Origin: Qipengyuania aurantiaca
Lineage (GTDB): Bacteria; Pseudomonadota; Alphaproteobacteria; Sphingomonadales; Sphingomonadaceae
Reading direction: 5' to 3'
Length of the DNA: 64,000 nucleotides
Assembly (NCBI RefSeq): GCF_019711375.1
Contig: NZ_CP081295.1
Coordinates: 2,393,001 to 2,457,000, forward strand
Shown piece by piece: positions 26,901 to 38,842 of the stretch; the first letter of the stretch is position 1, and each line of letters opens with the position of its first letter. The notes under the pieces are model-generated. The model did not search any database. It was not told where the DNA came from and saw nothing but the letters and a program-made list of their open reading frames with translations. Position numbers and translations under genes: made by a program.

Positions 26901-26991
26901 GCCTCCCCCATGCCGAGGGATTGCGGACAAGTCGAGAGAGGCTTTGGTTTGTCCTCGACAAGCCGCATTCAACGCGCCATTCGCCCCGTCC

Positions 26992-27303
26992 ATGGACGAG
27001 AATTACAAGCTTCCCGAAGATTGCGAGACCATGGCCGAAGTGCGCAAGGGCGTGGACGCGACCGACCGCGAACTGATGGCGCTGCTCGACCGCCGTTTCG
27101 GCTACATGCGCGCCGCAGCCCGGATCAAGACCGACCGCAGCGTGGTGCGCGACGAAGCGCGCAAGGCGGAGGTTATTGAAAACGCCCGGACCGATGCAGA
27201 AAAGCGCGACCTTCCGCATGGGAAAATCGCGCAAATCTGGGAGGTTCTGGTCGAAACCTCGATCGCTTACGAACTGGTCGAGTGGGACCGCATCCGCAGC
27301 TAA
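26992..27303 (+). CDS. Chorismate mutase (AroQ type)
   Basis: 103 aa all-helical domain from ATG 26992. [19 protein letters not shown] (about residues 16-34), then AARIK and the C-terminal [17 protein letters not shown] follow the AroQ layout, with the expected Arg, Lys and Glu residues. It converts chorismate to prephenate for Phe/Tyr synthesis. In this family similar proteins can also act on isochorismate (PchB). The position opposite trpB favours aromatic amino-acid metabolism. Confidence 0.85.
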   Translation: MDENYKLPEDCETMAEVRKGVDATDRELMALLDRRFGYMRAAARIKTDRSVVRDEARKAEVIENARTDAEKRDLPHGKIAQIWEVLVETSIAYELVEWDRIRS

Positions 27304-27318
27304 ATTAGGCTCACGGCC

Positions 27319-27540
27319 TCAATTGCCGTTGTTGAACGCGATCCAGCCTTCTTTCGTCAGACACACCTTTTCGCGGCGGCGGCTGCTGGTGTCCATCTGG
27401 ACGAAGCGGCAAATCTTCTTCTCTTCGGTCTTGGCCGGTTCCTGCGCTTCGGGCTTCTCGTCCTTCTTCTCTTCCGGCTCGTTCGCGAAAGCAGGTGCGG
27501 CGAACGTGGCAAGGGCGAGTACGGGCAATGCGAAACGCAT
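27319..27540 (-). CDS. Small secreted protein with a cysteine pair
   Basis: 73 aa. It has a signal peptide (MRFALPVLALATFAAPAFA), a Glu/Lys/Pro linker, then ICRFVQMDTSSRRREKVCLT, with two Cys 16 residues apart that could form a disulfide. The C-terminal WIAFNNGN completes a layout I have seen in several small sphingomonad periplasmic proteins. Function unknown. Confidence 0.7.
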   Translation of the reverse strand: MRFALPVLALATFAAPAFANEPEEKKDEKPEAQEPAKTEEKKICRFVQMDTSSRRREKVCLTKEGWIAFNNGN

Positions 27541-27619
27541 GATATTTCCTCGAGTTGTTGGGAAGAAAGGTTCGCGGCCGGACTAATGCAAGCCCGATGA
27601 ACCTACTATAAATATTCGA

Positions 27620-28351
27620 CTAACTGCTTTTGGGGTTCCGCTGGAGGCTCGACAGCACGCCGCGCAAGGTGCGTACCTCCAGGTGATTCCAGCCCGGCTT
27701 GGTCAACACGCCCCGCAAGGTCCGACGCGTGGCGTCGGCGCGCGGTTCGGGGAGGAAATAGCCCTTGGGCTCCAGCATGGTTTCGAGATGCTGGATGAGA
27801 CCTTCCAGTTCCTCCTGCGGGGCGGGGGGAAGCAGGTCCTCCTGCGTCGGCTGGACGAGGCTTTCGTGCTTCGACCACTCATAGGCACAGAGAATGACCG
27901 CCTGCGCGAGGTTCAACGAACCGAATTCCGGGTTGATCGGCACCGTCAGGATGGCGCGGGCCAGCGCCACGTCCTCGGTCTCCAGGCCGGAGCGTTCGGG
28001 GCCGAACAGGATCGCGCTGCGTCCTTCGGCCTGCGCCATTTCCCGGCTCGCTTCTTCGGGCGTGTAGACGGGCTTGGTCACGCCGCGCTTGCGCACGGTG
28101 GTGGCGTAAACATGGGCGCAGTCGGCCACGGCCTCGGCAGTGCTGTCGAACACACGCGCCTTTTCGAGCACGATATCTGCCCCGGCTGCGGCAGGCCCGG
28201 CATCGGGGTTCGGCCAGCCATCGCGCGGAGTGACCATGCGAAGCTCGACCAGCCCGAAATTGAGCATGGCGCGCGCGGCCTTGCCAATGTTCTCGCCCAG
28301 CTGCGGCCGGACAAGGACGATGACCGGCTTTCTCGCCTCAGCTGCGCTCAT
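27620..28351 (-). CDS. trmJ: tRNA 2'-O-methyltransferase TrmJ-like (SpoU family)
   Basis: 243 aa. Knotted SpoU methyltransferase: [20 protein letters not shown] (motif 1), [19 protein letters not shown] (motif 2) and [20 protein letters not shown] (motif 3). It methylates the 2'-OH of residue 32 in tRNAs (TrmJ/TrMet(Xm32)). It overlaps nrdR by 14 bases, at the end of the rpiB-glyA-hyp-nrdR-trmJ series. Confidence 0.92.
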   Translation of the reverse strand: MSAAEARKPVIVLVRPQLGENIGKAARAMLNFGLVELRMVTPRDGWPNPDAGPAAAGADIVLEKARVFDSTAEAVADCAHVYATTVRKRGVTKPVYTPEEASREMAQAEGRSAILFGPERSGLETEDVALARAILTVPINPEFGSLNLAQAVILCAYEWSKHESLVQPTQEDLLPPAPQEELEGLIQHLETMLEPKGYFLPEPRADATRRTLRGVLTKPGWNHLEVRTLRGVLSSLQRNPKSS

Positions 28352-28805
28352 TGGCGGCTTCCTGCACCGTGCTGGCGAATTCCTCGAAGTCGCGCGCTTC
28401 GCTGAAGTCGCGATAGACGGAAGCGAAGCGGATATAGGCGACGCTGTCGATCTGGCGCAGGCCGTCCATCACCATCTCGCCGATCCGCTGCGAAGGGATT
28501 TCCGGCTCGCCTGCGGTTTCGACCTGGCGCTGTATGCCGCTGACGAGCTGGTCGATCCGTTCGGGCGCGACATCGCGCTTGCGGCAGGCGAGCGAGATCG
28601 ACTGTTCGAGCTTGCTGCGGTCGAAAGGCTGTCGACGGTCCCCGCTTTTCACAACGGTGACTTCGCGCAGCTGGACGCGTTCGAAGGTGGTGAAGCGGGC
28701 GCCGCAGCTGGAGCACTGGCGGCGGCGGCGGATCGAGGTAGCGTCCTCGGTCGGCCGGGAATCCTTCACCTGGCTGTCGTCATGGGCGCAGAAAGGGCAG
28801 CGCAT
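28338..28805 (-). CDS. nrdR: Transcriptional repressor NrdR
   Basis: 155 aa. N-terminal zinc ribbon [17 protein letters not shown] with [12 protein letters not shown], then the ATP-cone. It senses (d)ATP and represses ribonucleotide reductase genes through NrdR boxes. The ending [19 protein letters not shown] is typical. The glyA neighbourhood is the common alphaproteobacterial setting. Confidence 0.96.
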   Translation of the reverse strand: MRCPFCAHDDSQVKDSRPTEDATSIRRRRQCSSCGARFTTFERVQLREVTVVKSGDRRQPFDRSKLEQSISLACRKRDVAPERIDQLVSGIQRQVETAGEPEIPSQRIGEMVMDGLRQIDSVAYIRFASVYRDFSEARDFEEFASTVQEAANERS

Positions 28806-28820
28806 CGAATATCCGTGTGA

Positions 28821-29147
28821 TCAGGGGCGCAGGCGCTTGTAGAGCGCCACACCGGCGCCCGCGAGACCACCTAGGACCGGGCCGACGGGCACAATGAGGC
28901 CCGCGACGATGCCAATGGCCGCGCCGGTCAGCACCGGCTTTGTCGAGGGATGTTCAAGGCCATCGACCGCCATCGCCTTGATCTCCGCCGTGGCGTCGGG
29001 GATCAGGTCCGGATCGCCATAGGGCTTGCGCGGTTCGCGTGGCTCGCGATCCTCGCGGCGCGACGAAAAGCGTTCCTTCTCTTCCTTGCGATCCGTGCTC
29101 GAGGGACGGAAATTCGTCGGCTCGCGGTCGTCGGGGATATTGCCCAT
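28821..29147 (-). CDS. Hypothetical protein with C-terminal glycine-rich membrane hairpin
   Basis: 108 aa. The first 60 residues are charged and Arg/Glu-rich (DREP and REPRKP repeats). The last 45 residues (PVLTGAAIGIVAGLIVPVGP, then VLGGLAGAGVALYKRLRP) form a Gly/Ala-rich hydrophobic hairpin ending in basic residues, as in small inner-membrane proteins. It lies between glyA and nrdR with short gaps. Function unknown. Confidence 0.7.
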   Translation of the reverse strand: MGNIPDDREPTNFRPSSTDRKEEKERFSSRREDREPREPRKPYGDPDLIPDATAEIKAMAVDGLEHPSTKPVLTGAAIGIVAGLIVPVGPVLGGLAGAGVALYKRLRP

Positions 29148-29159
29148 GAAACGCTCTCC

Positions 29160-30443
29160 TTACCTTCCGGGATAGACCGGGAAGGCCTTGCACAATTCGG
29201 CGACGCGGTCACGCACGCTCTGCTCGACCTGGCCGTCGCCCTCGGCGCCGTTCTTCGACAGTCCGTCGACGACTTCGCAGATCAGCTTGCCGACCGTTTC
29301 GAACTCGGCCTCGCCGAAGCCGCGCGTGGTGCCTGCAGGCGTGCCGAGGCGGATGCCGCTGGTCACGAAGGGGCTGCGCGTGTCGTAGGGGATGCCGTTC
29401 TTGTTGCAGGTGAGCCAGGCGCGGTCGAGGCCGGCTTCGGCGGCCTTGCCCGTCACGTCCTTTGCCGTGAGGTCGACCAGCATGGAGTGGTTGTCCGTGC
29501 CGCCCGACACGACGCGCAGGCCGTTCGCCTCGATGCTCTTGGCCAGCGCGCGGGCGTTGGCGACCACCTGCTTGGCGTAGCTCTTGAATTCGGGGCGCAG
29601 TGCCTCGCGGAAGGCGACGGCCTTGGCGGCCACGACATGCATCAGCGGGCCGCCCTGCATGCCGGGGAAGACCGCCATGTTGATCGGTTTGGTGAACTCG
29701 TCCTCGTTCCACAGGATCACTCCCGAGCGCGGTCCGCGCAGGCTCTTGTGCGTGGTGGTAGTCACGACATGGGCGTGCGGGAAGGGGTTGGGGTGTTCGC
29801 CGCCGGCAACGAGGCCGGAGATGTGGCTCATGTCGACCATGAGATAGGCGCCGACTTCGTCCGCAACCTTGCGGAAGGCCTCCCAATCCCACACCCGGCT
29901 ATAGGCCGTGCCGCCCGCGATGATGAGCTTGGGCTTGTGCTCTTTCGCAATCGCCATGACCTCATCCATGTCGATGAGTTCATCGTCCTTGCGCACACCA
30001 TAACTGACGGGGTTGAACCACTTGCCGCTCATGTTGACCGGCGAGCCATGGGTCAGGTGCCCGCCCGAATTGAGGTCCAGCCCCATGAAGGTGTCGCCGG
30101 GCTGCAGCAGGGCGAGGAAGACCGCCTGGTTCATCTGGCTGCCCGAATTGGGTTGGACGTTGGCGAAATTGCAGCCGAACAATTCTTTCGCCCGCTCGAT
30201 CGCCAGCGTTTCGACGACGTCGGCATAGTCGCAGCCGCCATAGTAGCGCTTGCCCGGATAACCTTCGGCGTATTTGTTGGTGAACACGCTGCCGGTGGCT
30301 TCGAGGACGGCGGTCGAGGCGATGTTCTCGCTCGCGATCAGCTCGATCTTGTCCTGCTGGCGCGCGAGTTCGTTGCGCACGGCGGCATAGACCTCGGGGT
30401 CGGCCTGTTCGAGCGTGTCGTTCCAGAAACGGTTGTCGGTCAT
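29160..30443 (-). CDS. glyA: Serine hydroxymethyltransferase
   Basis: 427 aa PLP enzyme interconverting serine and glycine with tetrahydrofolate. [11 protein letters not shown] near the N-terminus, [28 protein letters not shown] and the PLP lysine in [15 protein letters not shown] are all present. It starts 7 bases after rpiB, in the order rpiB-glyA. Confidence 0.97.
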   Translation of the reverse strand: MTDNRFWNDTLEQADPEVYAAVRNELARQQDKIELIASENIASTAVLEATGSVFTNKYAEGYPGKRYYGGCDYADVVETLAIERAKELFGCNFANVQPNSGSQMNQAVFLALLQPGDTFMGLDLNSGGHLTHGSPVNMSGKWFNPVSYGVRKDDELIDMDEVMAIAKEHKPKLIIAGGTAYSRVWDWEAFRKVADEVGAYLMVDMSHISGLVAGGEHPNPFPHAHVVTTTTHKSLRGPRSGVILWNEDEFTKPINMAVFPGMQGGPLMHVVAAKAVAFREALRPEFKSYAKQVVANARALAKSIEANGLRVVSGGTDNHSMLVDLTAKDVTGKAAEAGLDRAWLTCNKNGIPYDTRSPFVTSGIRLGTPAGTTRGFGEAEFETVGKLICEVVDGLSKNGAEGDGQVEQSVRDRVAELCKAFPVYPGR

Positions 30444-30450
30444 GCGGGTC

Positions 30451-30888
30451 CTAGAGGCTGGGATTGGAGAGCTTGTCGACGCGGCGCTGGTGGCGCCCGC
30501 CGGCGAATTCGGTGTCGAGGAAAGCGGTGACGCAGGCCTTGGCCATGTCGACCCCGGTCAGGCGCGCGCCCATCGCGATGCAGTTCGCATCGTTATGTTC
30601 GCGGGCCAGGGCGGCGGAAAGTGGTTCCGAAACCAGCGCGCAGCGAACGTCTGGATTGCGGTTCACGCTCATCGAGATGCCGATCCCGCTGCCGCACAGG
30701 GCAATGCCGCGTGTCGCCGTGCCGTCGGCCACGACCCCGGCCAGCTTGTAGCCGAAGTCGGGATAATCGACGCTGTCGGTGGTCTCCGGCCCGAGGTCGG
30801 CGACCTCGTGACCCTGTTCGATAAGCCAGTCGCGCAAGGCTGCTTTGAGCTCGATTGCGGCATGGTCGGAAGCAAGGGCGATACGCAT
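30451..30888 (-). CDS. rpiB: Ribose 5-phosphate isomerase B
   Basis: 145 aa from [11 protein letters not shown]. It interconverts ribulose 5-phosphate and ribose 5-phosphate. The motifs [24 protein letters not shown] (anion-hole loop) and [13 protein letters not shown] are diagnostic of RpiB/LacAB. Confidence 0.95.
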   Translation of the reverse strand: MRIALASDHAAIELKAALRDWLIEQGHEVADLGPETTDSVDYPDFGYKLAGVVADGTATRGIALCGSGIGISMSVNRNPDVRCALVSEPLSAALAREHNDANCIAMGARLTGVDMAKACVTAFLDTEFAGGRHQRRVDKLSNPSL

Positions 30889-31015
30889 GGCCGCCCCCAT
30901 AGGGACTTGGCGCGATTCTCTCCACCCCGTTTGCCCCTTCGTGCACACGAATTAACGCCGCGCGCAGAACGCGATGGGCGAAAATATTAAGCATTAACGG
31001 CTAGGTGCTTGCCTC

Positions 31016-32251
31016 ATGCACATGCCAGTCAACTCTTCGATGATTCCCGCCGCAGTCGCCGGGATTTCGTCCGAGCCGATCGAGAACGGGTCGATCGACC
31101 GCATCCTTCACGCCGTGCGCCAGCACCTGGGGACCGAGATCGCCTTCGTTTCGCGCTATGTCGAGAACGGTGAGAAGGAACTGACCCACGTCGATTCCGA
31201 TCTCGAATTGCCGATGGGGCCGGGCTTTCGCGATCCGCGCGAGAACAGCTATTGCTGGCACATCGCCGAAGGGCGCCTGCCCGAACTGATCCAGGACCCG
31301 GCGGATCATCCCTTAACACAGGATATTGCGATTACGCATTTCCTGCCCGTGGGCTGCCATTTGAACGTGCCGCTGCGCCTCTCGGACGGGTCGCTCTATG
31401 GCAGCTTCTGCTGCCTCAGCCGCTCGCCCGATCGCACGATGAACGAGCGCGATATCGGCGTGTTGCGCGCTTTTGCCGCGCTTGCGACCGAGCAGATCGA
31501 GACGCATCTCGACACCGACTACCGCCTCAGCCGCATCGACAAGCGTATCACCAAGCTGATCGGCGACCGCGCGATGCAGATCCACCAGCAGCCGATCCAT
31601 TCGATCAAGGAAGGCAAACCGGTCGGGGTTGAGTGCCTCGCGCGCTTCCCGGATGCGATGATGCGCGGACCGGACAAATGGTTCGAGGAGGCGGCCGAGA
31701 TCGGTCGCGGGCTGGAGCTTGAGCTGCTGGCGGTCGAATGCGCCCTTGAAAGCCTCAAGCAGGTGCCGAAGGACTTCTATGTCTCGGTGAACGCGTCACC
31801 CGACACGATCATGTCGGGCGCGCTCCACCAGGTGCTGGAACGGGCGGGCAAGAAGAACCTCGTGGTCGAGGTGACCGAGCACCAGCAGGTCGACGATTAT
31901 GCGGCGCTCAAAAAGGCCTTGAAGCCGATCTCGAAATACGCCCGCGTTGCCATCGACGATGTGGGTTCGGGCTATGCCGGCTTGCGCCATCTGGTCGACC
32001 TTGGACCCGACATGCTCAAGCTCGACATGACGCTGACGCGCGACATCCATCAGGACCTCGCGCGCTGTGCGCTGGTCGGCGCGATGGTGCGCTTTTCGGA
32101 GGCGATCGGCTCAAAGCTGATCGCCGAGGGTGTGGAGCACGCGGAAGAGGCCGAAGTGCTGAAGAAGCTCGGCGTCGAGTACGCGCAGGGCTATTATTTC
32201 GGCAAACCGATGCCGGTCGAGGACGCGGTCAAGCACCTCAAGAAGGGCTGA
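31016..32251 (+). CDS. GAF-EAL cyclic-di-GMP phosphodiesterase
   Basis: 411 aa cytoplasmic protein. Residues about 25-160 form a GAF-like sensor domain (ENSYCWHIAEG, GSLYGSFCCLSR). Residues about 185-405 are an EAL domain. The signature is GVECLARF (ECL for EAL, E206 kept). VSVNAS, VVEVTEH, AIDDVGSGYAGL (DVGSG for DFGTG), LKLDMTL and IAEGVE keep the metal-binding Glu, Asn and Asp and the catalytic Lys. Hydrolysis of c-di-GMP to pGpG is therefore likely. The ligand of the GAF domain is unknown. It starts at an ATG close to another (31022). Confidence 0.88.
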   Translation: MHMPVNSSMIPAAVAGISSEPIENGSIDRILHAVRQHLGTEIAFVSRYVENGEKELTHVDSDLELPMGPGFRDPRENSYCWHIAEGRLPELIQDPADHPLTQDIAITHFLPVGCHLNVPLRLSDGSLYGSFCCLSRSPDRTMNERDIGVLRAFAALATEQIETHLDTDYRLSRIDKRITKLIGDRAMQIHQQPIHSIKEGKPVGVECLARFPDAMMRGPDKWFEEAAEIGRGLELELLAVECALESLKQVPKDFYVSVNASPDTIMSGALHQVLERAGKKNLVVEVTEHQQVDDYAALKKALKPISKYARVAIDDVGSGYAGLRHLVDLGPDMLKLDMTLTRDIHQDLARCALVGAMVRFSEAIGSKLIAEGVEHAEEAEVLKKLGVEYAQGYYFGKPMPVEDAVKHLKKG

Positions 32252-32283
32252 ATTTCCCGGAAGCCGTAAAGCGCAGCAGACAC

Positions 32284-32316
32284 AGAAAAGCCCCGGCACC
32301 CTAAGGTGTCGAGGCT
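32284..32316 (-). terminator. Intrinsic terminator of rpoD
   Basis: A 12-base stem (32289-32300 with 32305-32316, one mismatch and one wobble) around CTAA. On the minus strand it is followed by four T. It lies about 110 bases downstream of rpoD, between it and the convergent GAF-EAL gene. Confidence 0.75.
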
Positions 32317-32429
32317 CCTGATGATGACTCCGTAAAGAAGCTCATCATAACCAGATGATTTTTACATCGTCTGATACTGTACCAATGATCGGGAGCCGTT
32401 CGGGTTCCCGACTTTAAGCAAAATCCCCG

Positions 32430-34433
<2,004 letters not shown>

Positions 34434-34452
34434 AAACTGCAATCGGTCCGTT

Positions 34453-36336
34453 TTATGCGTCGCCTTCGGGCTGGTTGCCCTCGGCGCCTGAATTCGTGTT
34501 GGCCGGCTTAGCGGCCTTTCGACTTGCCATTTTTCCGAGTCGTGCCTCGAACTCGAGCTTCCGTTTCAACAAACGCTGTTGTTCGGCGAAAGCTCCCTCG
34601 GGGTCGGTCTCGAATCGCGCAGTCGCCGCAGCGAGCGCAGCTTCGAGGGCCGGTCTTTCGACCAGCAACGACACGGCTTCAGCCAGATCCTCGCGCGCAT
34701 CAACCGGGTCTGTGCCTTTGTCGAGAAAGGCGAAATAAGTGTTTGCCGGTGGGGCGGGAAGGCCTCCGGGCAGGGATATGGGCGATTCGGCGTGCGAATC
34801 AAGCGTTTCCGCAGCGGCAATCAACGAATCTATCGCAGGGCCGACATTCCGGTCACTCGCGGCAAAGCGAGAAAGCGCCGCTTCATGGCTCAGGATAGTA
34901 TCTGGAAAGCGCAGCAATCCGTGGATGACCGCTACCGCGAGCGCATCGCGCGACCCGCCCGCCATGGCCCTTTTGAGCCGCGCTTCGGTCTCAGGCGAAA
35001 GGCGCGGGGGAGGGGCGTTGAAGCCGCCCTTCTTCCACTCGCCCCGCGGCTTGAATTCGCGTGGTGCTCGCGGTGGAAAGGCAAAGGCGGAGAAGCGGTC
35101 GAGCAGTTCCTTGCGGTAAAGCGCGCGAATATCGTCGTGCTGGATTGTCTCGGTATGCGCGAGCAGCCGCGCTTTGAGGCCCGCCTTCTCTTCCGGCGAG
35201 GTGAGGGGTTGGGCGTCGCGCTCGAACGCCCAGAGCGTATCGAGCAGGCTGGCGGGCGAGGACAGCAATTCCTCCATCGCGCCAACGCCGCTTTCCTTGA
35301 GGAGGTCGTCCGGGTCCTTGCCCGCGGGCATGCGGACGATGGAGAGCGAATGGCCGGGCCGCAGCATGGGCAGGACGCGCCCGATCGCGCGCATGGCAGC
35401 GCGCTGTCCGGCGTTGTCGCCATCGAAGCACAGGATCGGCCGCTCGACCTGACGCCAGAGCAGCTCGATCTGGTTCTCGGTCAGGGCCGTTCCGAGCGGG
35501 GCGACTGCTTCGGCGATGCCTGCGTTGGCAAGCGCGATGGCGTCCATATAGCCTTCGACCACAACGATCCGTCCGCTCTGGCGCGCGGCGGGAGCGGCGC
35601 GGTGGAGGTTGTAGAGCGTGCGCCCCTTGTCGAAGAGCGGCGTATCGGGACTGTTGAGGTATTTGGGCCCGTAGGCGTCGCTGTCGAGGATACGGCCACC
35701 AAAGGCGATCACCCGGCCGCGCGTGTCCTGGATCGGCAGCATAAGGCGACCGCGAAAACGGTCGTAGGGATCCTTGTCCTCGACCTCGATCCGCATACCC
35801 GCCTCGATCAGCATGCGCTCGTCGAACTGCGAGAGGGCGGATTTCAGCGCCTGCCGGTCCTCCGGCGCGAAGCCGAAGCCGAATTCGCGCACCACGCTAT
35901 CGGAAAAGCCCCGCCGCTTGAGATAGGCTCGCGCTTCCGCTCCTTGCGGAGTGGCCAGTTCGCGTACGAACCATTCCTGCGCTGCGGCGGTGACATCGTG
36001 GAGGCTGGCGCGCTTCTCGGCGCGTTCGGCCGCGCGCGGATCGGGGGCGGGGACTTCCATCCCAGCCTCAGCAGCCAGTTCCTTCACCGCGTCCATGAAG
36101 GGCATGCCTCGCTGGTCGGTCAGCCAGCGGATTGCATCGCCATGCGCTTCGCAGCCGAAGCAGTGGTAGAAGCCCTTCTCGTCGTTGACGTAGAAGCTGG
36201 GCGTCTTCTCGTTGTGGAACGGGCAACAGGCCTTGAACTCACGCCCCGCCTTGGTGAGGCGCGTGGTCCGGCCGATCACGGCGGACAGCGTCGTCCGCAT
36301 GCGCAATTCGTCCAGCCATTGGGGTGAGAGGGCCAT
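34453..36336 (-). CDS. dnaG: DNA primase DnaG
   Basis: 627 aa. The CHC2 zinc finger is visible (C38, H41, C59, C62; [13 protein letters not shown] then FYHCFGC). The RNA-polymerase/TOPRIM core has [29 protein letters not shown] and [11 protein letters not shown]. The C-terminal part is the DnaB-interacting region. It synthesises Okazaki-fragment primers. It is 19 bases upstream of rpoD. Confidence 0.97.
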   Translation of the reverse strand: MALSPQWLDELRMRTTLSAVIGRTTRLTKAGREFKACCPFHNEKTPSFYVNDEKGFYHCFGCEAHGDAIRWLTDQRGMPFMDAVKELAAEAGMEVPAPDPRAAERAEKRASLHDVTAAAQEWFVRELATPQGAEARAYLKRRGFSDSVVREFGFGFAPEDRQALKSALSQFDERMLIEAGMRIEVEDKDPYDRFRGRLMLPIQDTRGRVIAFGGRILDSDAYGPKYLNSPDTPLFDKGRTLYNLHRAAPAARQSGRIVVVEGYMDAIALANAGIAEAVAPLGTALTENQIELLWRQVERPILCFDGDNAGQRAAMRAIGRVLPMLRPGHSLSIVRMPAGKDPDDLLKESGVGAMEELLSSPASLLDTLWAFERDAQPLTSPEEKAGLKARLLAHTETIQHDDIRALYRKELLDRFSAFAFPPRAPREFKPRGEWKKGGFNAPPPRLSPETEARLKRAMAGGSRDALAVAVIHGLLRFPDTILSHEAALSRFAASDRNVGPAIDSLIAAAETLDSHAESPISLPGGLPAPPANTYFAFLDKGTDPVDAREDLAEAVSLLVERPALEAALAAATARFETDPEGAFAEQQRLLKRKLEFEARLGKMASRKAAKPANTNSGAEGNQPEGDA

Positions 36337-36368
36337 CGGCCCCCTCTATAGCGACAGGGCGATGATCG

Positions 36369-37049
36369 CTAGTTCGCGGCCGGTGCCTCTGCCGGTTTTT
36401 CTTCCGCAGGGAAGGGGCCCATTGCGCTGATCTGGTTGCCCATAACTTCCAGAAGAAACGCATCTGCGGGTCCAGCCGGGGGCTGGGTGGTCTGCCACCA
36501 GAAGGTGACGGTCGAACCCTGCTGCCAGTCGGGCGTACCAGTGACGCGCCAGATCAGCCGGCCATCGTCGACAGTCACGCCGACCGCGTCCTCGCTGCCG
36601 AAGGCGGTCTGAGCCTGGCTGCGCGAATAGCCGATGGAGCCATTAAACCCGTGGGCGCGCTCCGTAGTCCTAAACAGGGTGGGCGGGGCTTCCACGACCT
36701 CGGGCCCCGAAGTCGGTTCCGCGGCGCTGACGCCGTCGAGGGTAATCTGATGGACGAAGGTGTAGACCGTGCCTTGCGGCATTTCATCGGGGAGGCACTC
36801 CTTAACACCTTCGGGGCAGGCCACATAGCTGACGATGCGACCGATCTCACCGCCGCCTAGCATCAGGGGGGCTTCCGGCTCGGGACCCTGCGGGCCTTCG
36901 ATCTTCGCGCCGAGGCTGTCGATGTCGAGTTCCGCAGGCACGAGAGTGCGCGGTTCAGCAACTGTCGGGGAGGGCGTAGGCGTCGGTTCGGGTTCGCTCT
37001 GCGAACAGGCCGCGAGCGCCAGCGGAGCGATCAGCAGGACGCGCTTCAC
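36369..37049 (-). CDS. Hypothetical lipoprotein in the dnaG-rpoD unit
   Basis: 226 aa from a GTG overlapping the yqeY stop (GTGA). The lipobox LAAC (residues 12-15) is followed by a Pro/Glu/Thr linker (SEPEPTPTPSPTVAEP). The mature domain contains two Cys (VACPEGVKECLPDE) and Trp-rich strands (WWQTTQPP). It is probably anchored in the outer membrane. No known domain is recognised. Coupling to yqeY and 32 bases to dnaG place it inside the macromolecular-synthesis operon. Confidence 0.78.
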   Translation of the reverse strand: MKRVLLIAPLALAACSQSEPEPTPTPSPTVAEPRTLVPAELDIDSLGAKIEGPQGPEPEAPLMLGGGEIGRIVSYVACPEGVKECLPDEMPQGTVYTFVHQITLDGVSAAEPTSGPEVVEAPPTLFRTTERAHGFNGSIGYSRSQAQTAFGSEDAVGVTVDDGRLIWRVTGTPDWQQGSTVTFWWQTTQPPAGPADAFLLEVMGNQISAMGPFPAEEKPAEAPAAN

Positions 37050-37498
37050 GATAGGGCCTCCTTAACGAGGCCGCTCGCCTTGGTCATGTCGAGCGTCGCG
37101 CCATGGCGCGCCTTCAGCTCGCCCATGACCTTGCCCATGTCCTTCATGCCGTCGGCACCCGTATCGGCCTTGATCTGGGCGATGGCCGCGCGGGTTTCCT
37201 CCTCGCTCATCTGCTGGGGCAGGAACTCCTCGATCACGACGAGCTCGGCCTTTTCCTTTTCGGCCAGCTCCTGTCGCCCGCCGTCTTCGTACATGGCGAT
37301 CGATTCCTTGCGCTGCTTGGCCATCTTCATCAGCACGTCGGTGACGAGTTCGTCGTCCTCCGGCTTCTTGTCGGCGGTGCGCAGTTCGATGTCGCGATCC
37401 TTGATCTTCGCGCCGATCAGGCGGAGCGCGGCGGTGCGTTCCTTGTCCTTGGCCTTCATGGCGGTCACGGTCTCGGACTGGATTTTTTCGCGGAGCAT
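37046..37498 (-). CDS. yqeY: GatB/YqeY domain protein
   Basis: 150 aa from MLREKIQS. The tandem YqeY pattern is seen: AMKAKDKERTAALRLIGAKI, EEFLPQQMSEEET and the C-terminal DMGKVMGELKARH. The domain matches the tRNA-binding tail of GatB, but the role of stand-alone YqeY is unsettled. It is first in the dnaG-rpoD unit, where rpsU stands in many other bacteria. Confidence 0.9.
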   Translation of the reverse strand: MLREKIQSETVTAMKAKDKERTAALRLIGAKIKDRDIELRTADKKPEDDELVTDVLMKMAKQRKESIAMYEDGGRQELAEKEKAELVVIEEFLPQQMSEEETRAAIAQIKADTGADGMKDMGKVMGELKARHGATLDMTKASGLVKEALS

Positions 37499-37663
37499 TG
37501 TGTCTCTTCTATTGTCTAAGCTGTGGAAGTTTCTCGGCCCATGTAATGGAAGGCCGCAGAAAGCCAAGTGTTCCACCGCATGGCGGCTTGACGGGAATCG
37601 CTGCGGTCCCTAGCGGCTGGGACTTAGCACACATCGCTGGAAACCCCTGACCCGGAGCGCCCC

Positions 37664-38842
37664 ATGGCCCTGTCCGCATTCTCGCACGCGCAACCCAAAG
37701 GCGCGACTGGCGTCATCGTCTTTGCGGATGGTACCTGTATTTGGGGGAAAGGCTTTGGTGCCAGCGGAAGCGCGGTAGGCGAAGTCTGCTTCAACACCGC
37801 CATGACCGGCTATCAGGAGGTGATGACCGATCCCTCCTACGACAGCCAGATCGTCACCTTCACCTTCCCGCATATCGGCAATGTCGGCGCGAACGAGGAA
37901 GACGTCGAAAGCCGCGGTCTCGGCGCCGTAGGCCTGGTGGTACGGCAGGACGTCACCCGCCATTCCAATTTCCGCGCCCGCGACGAGTTCGTCGAATGGT
38001 GCGTGCGTCATGGCAAGATCGGCTTGTCCGGCGTCGACACGCGCGCGCTGACCCGCCGCATTCGCATCCAGGGCGCCCCTAACGCGGTGATCGCGCACAA
38101 TCCGCGCGGCCAGTTCGACATGAAGGCGCTGAAGAAGCAGGCCGCCGAATGGAGCGGTCTCGAAGGCCTGGACCTCGTGCCCGGCGTGACGCGCGACGCG
38201 CATGAGGAATGGAAGGGCGGTTACTGGCAGCTTGGCACAGGCTATTCTGAGGCCGACAACGCCAAGCCGCATGTCGTCGCCATCGACTATGGCGCGAAGG
38301 ATAACATCTTCCGCAACTTCGTGAAGGCGGGTGCGAAGGTGACGGTGGTCCCTGCGCGCACGAGCCTCGAAGATATTCTCGCGCTCCAGCCGGATGGCGT
38401 GTTCCTCTCCAACGGTCCGGGCGATCCGGCGGCCACGGGCGAATACGCCGTGCCGGTGATCAAGGGCCTGCTGGACCGCGACATCCCGCTCTTCGGTATA
38501 TGCCTCGGCCACCAGATGCTGGCACTGGCGGCGGGTGCGAAAACGGCCAAGATGTTCCAAGGGCACCGCGGTGCGAACCATCCCGTGCAGCGGGTCGGGG
38601 AGGGCTGGGGCGAGAGCACCGGCCTCGTCGAGATCACCAGCATGAACCACGGTTTTGCCGTCGACGCCGAGACACTGCCCGAAAACGTCCAGCAGACGCA
38701 TGTCTCGCTTTTCGACGGGAGCAATTGCGGCATCTCGATCCGTGGCAAGAAGGCCTTCGGCGTGCAATACCATCCCGAAGCTTCGCCGGGGCCGCAGGAC
38801 AGTTTTTACCTGTTCGAGAAATTCGTGGGGATGTTGGGATGA
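37664..38842 (+). CDS. carA: Carbamoyl-phosphate synthase small subunit
   Basis: 392 aa glutaminase subunit. N-terminal CarA domain (GATGVIVFADGT, TGYQEVMTDPSY). The C-terminal class I amidotransferase has the nucleophile in FGICLGHQMLALA, and the triad His/Glu in VQYHPEASPGP. It feeds ammonia to CarB for arginine and pyrimidine synthesis. Its stop overlaps the next start (ATGA). Confidence 0.97.
   Translation: MALSAFSHAQPKGATGVIVFADGTCIWGKGFGASGSAVGEVCFNTAMTGYQEVMTDPSYDSQIVTFTFPHIGNVGANEEDVESRGLGAVGLVVRQDVTRHSNFRARDEFVEWCVRHGKIGLSGVDTRALTRRIRIQGAPNAVIAHNPRGQFDMKALKKQAAEWSGLEGLDLVPGVTRDAHEEWKGGYWQLGTGYSEADNAKPHVVAIDYGAKDNIFRNFVKAGAKVTVVPARTSLEDILALQPDGVFLSNGPGDPAATGEYAVPVIKGLLDRDIPLFGICLGHQMLALAAGAKTAKMFQGHRGANHPVQRVGEGWGESTGLVEITSMNHGFAVDAETLPENVQQTHVSLFDGSNCGISIRGKKAFGVQYHPEASPGPQDSFYLFEKFVGMLG

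Noticed and set aside
28950..30530. Plus-strand frame of 526 codons opposite glyA
   Set aside because: Shadow of glyA and its neighbour; no recognisable domain.
30949..31015. CtrA-type site (TTAA-N7-TTAA) before the GAF-EAL gene
   Set aside because: TTAA motifs occur (for example near 30988 and 30995) but with the wrong spacing.
34579..36327. Long plus-strand frame opposite dnaG (582 codons)
   Set aside because: Antisense shadow; low-complexity translation and no motif, while dnaG is complete.
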